Under the pieces are notes generated by a model that ran no database searches, was not told where the DNA came from, and saw only the letters and a program-made list of their open reading frames with translations. From contig NZ_CP077091.1 in assembly GCF_014268595.2 (NCBI RefSeq), forward strand, positions 1,510,501-1,574,500: 64,000 nt of DNA, in the 5' to 3' direction. Below are positions 25,770 through 37,700 of this stretch, piece by piece. Position numbers and translations under genes: made by a program. The first letter of the stretch is position 1. Every line of letters begins with the position of its first letter. The DNA is from Pseudomonas hamedanensis (GTDB lineage: Bacteria > Pseudomonadota > Gammaproteobacteria > Pseudomonadales > Pseudomonadaceae).

Positions 25770-28700
25770 AGGACGATCTCCATTCTTTCCGTGATTGCTG
25801 CATAGCCGGCCAGGGTCGGTTGTTCGAACAACGCCCGGACATCCGCCTCCAAGCCTTCCTGTTGCAGACGGCCGACCAGACTCACCGCCAGCAACGAATG
25901 CCCGCCCAATTCGAAAAAGTGGTCATGCCGCCCGACTCGTTCGACATTGAGCAATTCGCCCCACAGCCGCGCCAGCGTGATTTCCACCTCGCCGACCGGT
26001 GCCTCGTAGGGGCGCTTGTTGAGCGAATCCTGATTGGGTGCCGGCAACGCCTTGCGGTCGAGTTTGCCGTTGGGGCTGAGCGGCAGGCGCTCGAGATGGA
26101 CGAACGTTGCCGGGACCATGTAGTCCGGCAAGGCGTGCAGCAATGCGGCGCGCAGGATGTCGATGTCCAGCCGCAAACCGGTGTAGTACGCCACCAGCCG
26201 CTTGTCCCCCGGCACGTCTTCACGGGCCAGCACCGCCGCTTCGTGCACGCCATCGATCCCCGTCAGGCCGGCCTGGATTTCACCGAGTTCGATGCGCAGG
26301 CCGCGAATCTTCACCTGGTCGTCATTGCGCCCCAGATACTCGATGTGGCCGTCGGCGCGATAACGGGCGATATCGCCGGTGCGGTACAGGCGCGCTTGCG
26401 CCTGCTGGCTGAACGGGTCGCTGAGGAAGCGTTCGGCACTCAGTTCGGCGCGGTTCAGATAACCACGCGCGACCTGCACGCCACCGATGTACAACTCGCC
26501 AACCACACCTTGCGGCACCGGTTGTTGCTGCGCGTCGAGGATGTACATCCGGGTGTTGGCAATCGGTTTGCCAATCGGCGTGTTATCCGGCGTGTCCTGC
26601 AGCGGCCCGGCGCAACTCCACGCGGTGACATCCACCGCCGCTTCGGTCGGGCCGTACAGGTTGTGCAACTGGCTGGCCGGTAACTGCTGTTTGAACCGCC
26701 GTACCAGGCTGCCGGGCAACGCCTCGCCACTGCACATCACCTGGCGCAGTGCGGCGCAGCGTTCGGTCTGACCGTGAGCAAGAAACACGTCGAGCATCGA
26801 CGGCACGAAATGCACGGTGGTGATGTGTTCGCGCTCGATCAGCTCGCTCAGGTAGGCCGGCTCCTTGTGCCCGCCAGGACGGGCCAGGAGCAAACGCGCG
26901 CCGGTCATCAGCGGCCAGAAAAACTCCCAGACCGACACGTCGAAGCTGAATGGGGTTTTCTGCAATACGGTATCTACAGCGCTCAGTGCATAGGCGTCCT
27001 GCATCCACAGCAAGCGGTTGACCACCGCGCGGTGTTCGTTGGCGACACCCTTGGGCTGGCCGGTGGAGCCTGAGGTGTAGATCACGTAAGCCAGATGCGC
27101 CGAGGTCAGGCCGGGGACCTGCGGATTGTCCGCCGGCAAGTCGTGCCAACTGTCGTGTTCCAGATTGATCACTGGCACCGCCAGCGCACTCGCCCGCGCG
27201 GCCGTGCTGCCTTGCACCAGCACCGCCACCGGCGCGCTGTCGGCGAGCATGTAAGCAATGCGCTCGGCCGGGTAGTCCGGGTCCAGCGGGACATAAGCGC
27301 CGCCGGCCTTGAGGATAGCCAACAGGCCGACAACCATCGCCACACTGCGTTCGACACAGATCGCCACCCGCGCATCGGCCTGAACCCCAAGCCCGATCAG
27401 ATGATGGGCCAGGCGGTTGGCGCGCTCGTTGAGTTGCTGGAAGTCGAGGCGCTGGTCAGCCATTTGCAATGCCGGTGCGTGCGGGGTGCGCAACACCTGG
27501 GCTTCGAACAGACCGTGCAAAGTCTGCTGCAGGTTGTAATCGACCGCCGTCGCGTTGAAGTCGAACAGCAGGCGCTGACGCTCGGCGTCCGGCAGGACCG
27601 ACAACTGATTGACAGGTTGCTGCGGCGCTTGCTCCAAGGCACCGACCAGCGCTTGCAACGCGGCTTCCATATAAGTACAGATACGCAACGCACCGACCTG
27701 CGCCAAGGTCATCGCGGTGAGCCTGAAGCCTGTGCCCAGGTCATCGACGTTGAGCGTCAGCGGGTAGTTGGTGCGTTCCTCACTGCTTAAGGTCTCGATG
27801 CCTTGCCACGCCGGGTGTGCCTGGGTAGGCGTGGCGCTGCCATGCCGGTAGTTGAGCATCGCGCTGAACAGCGGCGCCGGCGCCGCAATCCGGCTGCAAC
27901 GCTGGGCCAGTGCCAACGAAGCATGCTCATGCGCCAACAGGCCGGTGAGTTGCCCATGGGTAGCCCGGAGTGCCGCACGCACCGGTTGCGCGCCAAGGTC
28001 CACACGCAACGGCAAAGTATTGATGAACATGCCCAGCCCGCGATCGGCACCCGCCCCGCCCTGCATGCGCCCCATCAGTACGGTGCCGAACACCACCCGA
28101 TCCTGTCCGGAGGTAGCGCCCAGCACTTGTGCCCAGGCCAGATGAAACACGCTCGCGACGCTGATGCCCATGTGCCGTGCCTGAGCGCGCAAACGCTGCG
28201 TCAGCGCGTCGGGCAGCGCCAGCGAGGCCTCTTCACAAGTACCGGACCCCGCGTTGACCTCACGCAAGCCGAACGGCAAGGTCGGCTCATCGACATCGCC
28301 AAGCATGTCGCGGAAAAACGCCTCGTGCTCCGCCTCACTGGCGCCAAGCCGCGCCTGTGCCACGTAGTTGCGATACGGCACTGGCACCGGCAGCGAACGC
28401 TGCTCGCCGCCCAGGCTGATCTGCATTTCTTCGCGCACGACTTCCAGCGCCGTGTGGTCAAGGGCGATGTGATGGAACAGCAACAGGCCGGCCACTTGCC
28501 CAGTGGCCGGGTCGCGGGCGTACAACAGCCGAATCAGTGGTGCCTCAGTGAGGTCCAGGTTGTCCACCGTCAACTGCTCGAAGGCAACTTCTTCTACCGG
28601 CAATTGAGCTTCGCGCCACACCACCTGCACGGGGACTGTCAGGCCCTGCCAGACAATCGCCGTGCGCAAGATATCGTGGCGCGCCATGACTTGCCGCAGC

Positions 28701-31700
28701 GCACGGGCGAACGCCTCGACACGCTCGACACTGGCGAACATCAGGCGCGAGTGCAGTACGTACGGATCGTTTTGCGCAGCCGTGATGTGGTGATAAAGAA
28801 TGCCTTCCTGCAACGGCGCCAACGGGTAAATGTCCTGCACATTGGCCGCACCGCCCGGCACCGTGGCAACGATGCGGTCGAGCGTCGCCTGGTCCAGTTC
28901 AAGCAGACTGAGCATGTCCGGCGTGATGTGATCGCAGTCCGCTGCGATGCCATTGGCCGGTACCACGATTTCCCGTCCGCTGCCGACGGCTGCTGCCAGC
29001 GCTGCCAGTGTCGGCTGGTCGAACAGCACGCGCACGTCGGTGCTCAGGTCGATCTGGCGCATGCGCTCGATGACGCTGACCGCCAGCAGCGAATGCCCGC
29101 CCAGTTCAAAGAAGTTGTCGTGCCGGCCGACCTGTTCGACCTTGAGCACTTCGCTCCAGATTTGCGCCAGCGCGGTTTCCACCGAGCCTCGCGGCGCTTC
29201 GTACTGGCGGCTCAGCCAGGCGTTTTGCTCAGGCTCCGGCAAAGCCTGGCGGTCGAGTTTGCCATTGGCGGTCAGCGGCAAACTGTCCAGCCGAACATAA
29301 GCCGCCGGCAGCAAGGCTTGCGGCAGGCGCATCTGCAGATGCTCGCGCAGGTCGTCGAGGTCCAGTGGCGCGCGGGCGGTGAACCAGGCCAGCAACTGAC
29401 CATCACGCACCTGGGCGACGGCCTCTTGCAAGGCCGGATGACTGGCGAGTGCCGCTTCGATTTCGCCCAGCTCCACACGCACGCCACGCAGTTTCACCTG
29501 ATCGTCGTTGCGCCCCAGATACTCCAGCGTGCCGTCGGTACGCCAGCGCGCAAGGTCGCCAGTGCGGTACATGCGCGCGCCCGGTTCCTGGCTGAACGGA
29601 TCGGCAAGAAACCGTTCGGCGGTCAGTTCATCGCGGTTCAGATAGCCCCTGGCCACGCCTGCACCGGCTACGTACAACTCACCTTTGACACCCACCGGCA
29701 GTGGGTTCTGTTGCGCATCGAGGACATACACCTTGGCATTGGCGATTGGCCGGCCGATGTGCAGTGGCTGCCCGCACTCGATGCGACCCGACGTCGCCAC
29801 CACCGTGGCTTCGGTCGGGCCGTAGTTGTTGATCACGTCGAAGGTCTGGTTACGCGGGAACTGCCTGAGCTTGTCGCCACCGATCAGCAGCGTGCGCAAG
29901 GTCGGGTGGCTCAGCTCACGGCTGAACGCGTATTCAGCCACTGGCGTCGGCAGAAAACTCACCTGCAACGGCTGCGCGCGCCACCATTCGAGCAATTCAT
30001 CGAGGTGTTCATTGCCGATCGCTGCCGGTGGCAAGTGCACAGTGGCGCCCACACACAACGCCGGCCAGACCTCCCAGGCCATGGCATCAAAACCGAACCC
30101 GGCAATGCTGGCGGTATGGCTGCCGGAGCGCAGGTCGAACGCGGCGGCGTGCCAGCGCACAAGATTTTCCAGCGTGCGGTGTTCGACCATCACCCCTTTC
30201 GGCTGGCCGGTGGAGCCTGAGGTGTAGATCACATAGGCGAGATTGTCCGCAGTCAAACCCTCGACCTCTGGGCTGTGTTCAGGCAGGTCATGCCACCGCT
30301 CATCGCCAAGATCAATCACCGGCACCTCCACAGTGCCCGGATCCACGCCCGACACCAGCAGCGCCAGCGGCGCACTGTCGGCCAGCAAATAGGCGATGCG
30401 CTCGGCCGGATGCGCCGGATCGATCGGCACATAGGCAGCGCCGGCCTTGAGTACCGCCAGCATCGCCAGCAACATGTGCTGGCCACGCCGGGTGGAAATC
30501 GCCACCCGCGCGTCCGGCCTGACGCCCAGTTCGAGCAGATAATGCGCGAGACGATTGGCCTGTTGATCCAGCTGCGCATAGGTCAGCTGTTGCTCGCCGG
30601 CTTGCACCGCCACAGCCTCTGGATTGAGCAAGACCTGCGCCTCGAACAATCGGTGCACGGTTTGCGCGGGCGGGAAAGCCGTAGCGCTGGCGTTGAACTG
30701 CGTCAGCACGCGTTGACGCTCGAGCGGCGGCAGGATCGCCAGGCGATTCAGCGCCTGCCCGGGGTTTTCCTCCAGCGCCGACACCAGCGCCGTCAGTGCG
30801 CACTGCATCAGTTCGCAGACCCGTTGTGCCCCCACCTCGCCAGGTGTCAGCACCGCCAGATCGAAGCCTTCGCCCAGATCGTTGATGCTCAGCGTCAGCG
30901 GATAATGGCTGCGCCCGTCGTGGGCGAGAAATTCGATCCCTTGCCAAGCCGCCTCAGCCGTCTGGCGCGCGGCGCTGTGACGATAGTTGAGCACCGAACT
31001 GAACAGTGGCGACGGCGCCGCGACAGCACTGCATCGCTGAGCAAGGGCCAGCGAGGCATGTTCATGGCCGAGCAGCGCGGCCAGGCGCTGATGCACATCG
31101 CGCAGTGCGGCGCCGACGCCGTGTTCGGCCACCTCCACACGCAACGGCAAGGTATTGATGAACATGCCCAGTGCCCGGTCAGCGCCCTCACCGCCCTGCA
31201 TCCGCCCAAGCAGCACGCTGCCGAACACCACGCGCGGCTGGCCGGCGGTAACCGCCAGCACCTGCGCCCAAGCCAAGTGGAACAGGCTGGCCGCGCTCAC
31301 CCCGAAGCTGCGCGCCTGCGCCCGCAAGCGCTGGCTCAACTCCAGCGGCAGTGTGCTGACATGGGATTCGATATCGCGCCCATCTCCCGCGACCTCACGC
31401 AAACCGAACGGCAAGGTCGGCTCGTCGATATCGCCAAGCATTTCGCGAAAGAACGTCTCGTGTTCCTGCTCGCTGGCGCCGTGGCGGGCCTGCGCCACGT
31501 AGTTGCGGTACGGTGCCGCTGCCGGCAGTGGCTCGGTATGGCCGAGCAGAGTGGCGTGCATTTCCTCCCGCACTACCTCCAGCGCAGTGTGATCGAGAGC
31601 AATGTGGTGGAACATCAGCAACGCCACGACCCGCTTGTTCACGGGATCGTCGGCATACACCAGACGCATCAGCGGTGCCTGCCCGAGGTCCAGACGCCAT

Positions 31701-34700
31701 TGGCGGGCGACGAAGCGTGCTTGCAGTTGTGCGAGTACGTCACCGTCCGCCGACGCCAGCGCAACGGCTTCCAACGCCAACGGCGCGTGCCGCCAAACTA
31801 CTTGCTGCGGGCTCGGCAGCCCCTCCCAGACCACACTGGTGCGCAAAATATCGTGTCGCGCGATTACCATTTGCAGCGCATTGGCGAACGCGTGCAGCCG
31901 ATGGATGTCGGCAAACGCCAGACTCGATTGCAGCAGATACGGGTCGCCGGCGCCTGCGCTGATGTGGTGGTAAAGAATGCCCTCCTGCAAGGGCGCCAGC
32001 GGATAGATTTCCTGCACGTTGGCCGCGCCGCCCGGCACCGTGGCGACGATGCAATCGACACTGGCCTGATCCAGTTCGCTGAGGCTCAACATGTCCGCGC
32101 TGATGTAACGGCAATCGCGAGGTATGCGATTGGCCGGCACCGCAATCTCGCGCCCGCTGCCCATCGCTGCGGCCAGTGCGGCCAGGGTCGGCTGGCTGAA
32201 CAGCACCCGCACATCAGCACTCAGGCCGAGCTGGCGCAGGCGCTCGATCAAGCTCACGGCGAGCAGTGAATGCCCGCCGAGTTCGAAGAAATTGTCATGG
32301 CGCCCGACCTGCCCGACCTTGAGCAGATCGCTCCAGATCTGCGCCAGGGCGGTTTCCAGCGGACCTTGCGGCGCAGCATATTCATGGCTGAGCCACGCGC
32401 TCTGATCCGGCTCCGGCAAGGCTTTTCGGTCGAGTTTACCGTTAGCGGTCAGCGGCATGGCGTCGACGCGGACATAGGCGGCCGGGATCAGCGCCTCGGG
32501 CAGGCGACTCTGCAAATGGTCGCGCAAGTCGGCGATATCTACCGCGCGGCGCTCGCTGAACCACGCCAGCAGCCGCCCGTCACGCACCAGCACCACGACG
32601 TCTTGCACGCCGCTGTGGGTCCTCAGTGCGGCTTCGATTTCGCCGGGCTCGATGCGCACGCCACGCAGTTTGACTTGATCGTCATTGCGCCCCAGGTACT
32701 CGAGCGTGCCGTCCGCGCGCCAACGCGCGACGTCGCCGGTGCGGTACAGACGCCCGTGCGGTTCATCGCTGAATGGGTCTTGCAGAAACATTTCGGCGGT
32801 CAATGCCGGGCGATTCAAGTAGCCCCGCGCAACCCCAGCGCCGCCGACATACAACTCCCCCGGCACACCGACCGGCACCGGTTGTTGCCGGCTGTCCAGC
32901 AGATAAACTGTGCCATTGGCAATCGGCCGGCCGATGTGCAAGACCTGCCCAGCCTCGATGCGACCCGATGTTGACACCACCGTGGCTTCGGTCGGGCCGT
33001 AGTTGTTGATCACGTCGAAGGTCGGGTTACCCGGGAACTGCCTGAGCTTGTCGCCACCGATCAGCAGCGTGCGCAAGGTCGGGTGGCCCAGTTCGCGACT
33101 GAACGCATATTCAGCCACCGGCGTCGGTAGAAAACTCACCTGCAACGGTTGCGCGCGCCACCATTCGAGCAATTCATCGAGGTGTTCATTGGCGATCGCT
33201 GCCGGTGGCAAGTGCACAGTGGCGCCTACACACAGCGCCGGCCAGACCTCCCAGGCCATGGCATCAAAACCGAACCCGGCAATGCTGGCGGTATGGCTGC
33301 CGGCGCGCAGGTCGAACGCGGCGGCGTGCCAGTGCACAAGGTTTTCCAGCGTGCGGTGTTCGACCATCACCCCTTTCGGCTGGCCGGTGGAGCCTGAGGT
33401 GTAGATTACGTAAGCCAGATGCGCCGGGGTCAGCGCCGGCAGTTGGGGGTTGCGCGCGGACAACTGCGCCCAGCGGTCGCTGTCCAGATCAATCAACGGC
33501 ACCGTGCCCAGCAGGGTGCGTGTCGACGCCTCGGCCAGCACCGCTACGGGATCGCTGTCCTGCAACAGATAGGCGATGCGCTCGCGCGGATAGGCCGGAT
33601 CGACCGGCACGTAAGCGGCGCCTGCCTTGAGAATCGCCAGCAGCGCGACGAGCATCTGCGGACTGCGGCGCAAGCACACGGCGACGCGGTCATCCGGCTG
33701 TACGCCAAGGGCGATCAGGTGGTGGGCCAGGCGATTGGCGCGCTGATTCAGTTCGGCGTAACTCAAACGCTGCTCGCCCTGCACCGCCGCCCACGCCTGG
33801 GGATTGGCCAGCGCCTGCGCTTCGACCAGACGCTGCACAGTCTGCGCCGGCGGGAACGGCTGGGCGGTGTCGTTGAAGGCAAACAACACCTTATGACGTT
33901 CGCCCGGCGAGACAATCGACAACTGTTCAACCGGCAGCGTCGGCGTGTGCTCGAGTGCGGTCACCAGACTGTGCAACGCGGTTTGCAGGTAATCGCAGAC
34001 GCGCATGCCATCCACCTGCGGCACGGCCTGTACGTTCAACAGGAAACCGTCGCCCATGTCGTCAACGCTGACCACCAGTGGGTAATTGCTGCGCTCACGC
34101 GAGCAAAGAATCTCGATGCCGTCCCATTTCACGCTGGCCGCGTCCGGCTGACTGTGGCGGTAATTGAGCAGCGTGCTGAACAGCGGCAGCGTCGCGGCGA
34201 CGCCACTGCAACGTTGGGCCAGCGACAGTGAAGCCTGCTCGTGTCCAAGCAGTTGGGCCAGGCGGTCATGGGTGGCGCGCACGCTGTCCTGCACCGATTC
34301 GGCAGCGACGCTGACGCGCAGCGGCAGGGTATTGATGAACATGCCCAACGCGCGATCCGCGCCCTCACCGCCCTGCAGGCGCCCGAGCAGCACGGTACCG
34401 AAAACCACCTCTTGCTGGCCCGACACCTGCGCCAGTACTTGTGCCCAGGCTTGATGAACCAGGCTGGCGATGCTGAGACCGAGACGCCGCGACAACGCGC
34501 GCAAACGTTGGCCGAGGCCCTCATCGACAGTCAATTCGCTGTCGACAACGGCACTGCCGTCGCCGAGCACGTCCTGCACACCGAAGGCCAGTGTGGGTTC
34601 GCTGATATCGCCGAGCATGTCGCGGAAAAACGCCGCGTGCGCCGCGTCATCGGCGCCAGCACGGGCCTGGGCCACGTAGTTGCGATACTGCACCGCTGGC

Positions 34701-37700
34701 AGCAAATCCTTTGTTTGCCCGTGCATCAGGTCGCTCATTTCCGTCACCAGCACTTCGAGTGCGGTGTGATCCAGGACGATGTGATGCATCAGCAGGATGC
34801 CGACCCAGCGTTGGTTGGCGCGGTCTTCGGTGTAGGCAAAACGCATCAGCGGGGCAGACTTGAGGTCGAGGCGATAGTGACGCGGATCGAAACGCGCCTG
34901 CATTTGCTCCAGCACATCGCCGGCGAGCCCGTCGGCATCGACCCGCTCAAGGGTCAGTGGCGCCTCACGCCAGACCACTTGCACCGGCTCCTCCAGCCCC
35001 TCCCAGACCACGCTGGTGCGCAGGATATCGTGCCGGGCGATCACGCTGTTCAAGGCGCGGACAAAGGTTTTGATCTGCGCCAGCCCGGCGAACGCAAACT
35101 GCGCCTGCAACACGTAGGGATCGCCAGCGTGGGTGGCGAGGTGGTGATAGAGAATGCCGGCCTGCAACGGCGCCAGGGCATAGATGTCCTGGACGTTGGC
35201 GACACCGCCGGGGACGCTGGCAAGCACCGTGTCGATGCCGGCCTGATCCAGATCGGCCAATGGCAGTTTATCCGGGGTGATCGACGTGCAGCCGGGTTCG
35301 ATGCGATTGGCCGGTACGACATAACTCGGTGTCGCCCCAAGGGTCGCCGCCAACGCCGCCACGCTCGGTTGCCCGAACAGCACGCGCACATCGCACTGCA
35401 AGTCATGCTGGCGCATGCGTTCGATCAGCTTGACCGCCAGCAGCGAATGTCCGCCCAGTTCGAAAAAGTTGTCATGCCGGCCTACTTGTTCGACGCCGAG
35501 CAAGCGCTGCCAAATGTCCGCAATGAGATGTTCTATCGCGCCCTGCGGCGCCTCGAACCCGCGCCGTGCGAACGCATCGCTGTCGGGCGGCGGCAATGCT
35601 TTGCGGTCGAGCTTGCCGTTGGCGGTCAGCGGCAAGGCGTCGAGCCGCACGAATGCACTCGGCACCATGTAGTCCGCCAGCGAGCCGAGCAGCGTGTCGC
35701 GCAATTGCGCCACGCTCGGTTCTTCGTCATCAGCGATCCAGTACGCCACCAGTCGCGGGTCGCCGGGGCTGTCTTCACGGGCGATCACCACAGCTTCGCG
35801 CACACCGTTACAAGCCGACAGGCGCGCCTGAATCTCGCCCAGTTCGATGCGAAAGCCACGAATCTTCACCTGATCATCGTTGCGCCCCAGATAGTCGAGG
35901 CTGCCGTCGGCCGCCCAGCGCGCCAGGTCGCCGGTCTTGTACAGGCGCGCATCGGCAGTCGTGCTGAAAGGGTTGCGAATAAACCGCTCGGCGCTCAGCT
36001 CTGGACGATTGAGATAACCGCGCGCCACGCCCGCGCCACCGACATACAACTCGCCGGTCACACCGACCGGCACCGGTTCGCATTGAGCGTCCAGCACGTA
36101 AAGCTGCAAATCGGGGATGCGCCCGCCAATCGGGCTGACGCCGACCAACTGCGCGTCAGCTGCCTGCAGCGGTCGATACGTCACGTGCACCGTGGTTTCG
36201 GTGATGCCGTACATGTTGACCAGCCGCGTACCGGCGTTGCCGACCCGGGCAAACCACGGTTTGAGCAACCCAGGCTCCAGCGCTTCGCCGCCGAAAATCA
36301 CCTCGCGCAGTGAATGTTGCAGCGCGCTGCGGCCCTGCGCGGCGACTAACTGGCGGAACGCGCTGGGCGTCTGATTGAGTACCGTGACACCGCTGCGACA
36401 GAGCAACGCATAGCATTCGTCCGGGGAACGGCTGACGGTTTGCGGAACCAGCAGCAATTGCCCACCGAAGGCCAGCGCCGCCCAGATTTCCCACACCGAA
36501 AAATCGAAAGCGAACGAGTGGAACAACGCCCCGACGTCCTGCTCATTGAACTGAAACCAGTCGGCGGTCGCCGAGAACAGCCGCGCCACGTTGCGATGTT
36601 CAACCATGACCCCCTTGGGCAAACCCGTCGAGCCAGAGGTGTAAATCACGTAAGCCAGGTGCGCCGACGTCAGCCCGGCAACGTGCGGGTTGCCTTCGGA
36701 TTCGGCGCGCAGTTGAGGGCTGTCGAGGTCGATCTGCGGCACCTCGGACGCGCCAACGCATGTGCCTGTGGCAGCTTGTATCAGCACTGCCACCGGGGCG
36801 CTGTCCTGCAACGTGAAGGCGATTCGCTCCTGCGGATACGCCGGGTCGATCGGCACATAAGCAGCGCCGGCCTTGAGCACACCGAGCAAGCCGACAATCA
36901 TTTGCGGGCCCCGCTCGACACAGATCGCCACGCGTTGATCCGGACGGATACCCAGCGCCAGCAAGTGATGGGCGAGCTGATTGGCGCGGCGATTGAGTTC
37001 GCCGTAACTGAGGGTCTGCTCATCGAAGATCAGCGCAGTGGCGTCGGGCCGCGCCTGCGCATGGGCTTCGAACTGTCGATGGATCAAAGGGGTATCGGCA
37101 AAGTGTGCGAGCGGTGCGTTGACGCCATACAGCAGATGCTCGCGCTCGCTCGCCGGCAGGATACCAATACTGTGCAGCGGCGTTGGCGCGCCCGTCTGCA
37201 GTGCTTCGACCAGACCTCGCAGGGTGGTCTGCAAATAATCGGCGATCCGTTGCGCACCAAGACGGATGTCCGCCAGAGCGGTGATACGCAGATCTTCGCC
37301 CAGATCATCAATGTTGACGGTCAGCGGATAGTTAGTGCGTTCGCGAGCGCCCAATACCTGCACGCCCGGGGCGATATCAATAATCTCGGCGACTTCATCG
37401 ACGCTGCTGTGACGGTAATTGAGGATTGCGCTGAACAGCGGCGTCGGTACAGCCACGGCGCTGCAGCGTTGGGCCAGCGCCAGCGAGGCTTGTTCATGGC
37501 CGAGCAACGCGGTCAGGCGGCGATGGGTCAGCAGCACGCCGGCGCGCACATCGTCCGCGCCGACATCCACCCGTAGCGGCAAGGTGTTGATGAACATCCC
37601 CAACGCATCCTCACCGCCCTCGCCGGCCGCCATCCGCCCGAGCAGAACCGTGCCGAACACCACCGCCGTACGCCCGGATAACTGGCCGAGCACCCGCGCC

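Noticed and set aside
27803..30220. 805-codon open frame on the plus strand, and others of 370-690 codons (30275-32269, 34241-36313, 41336-43018)
   Set aside because: They lie antisense to the NRPS genes, repeat with the modules, and give arginine/glutamine/histidine-rich products with no domains; they are shadows of GC-rich codon use.
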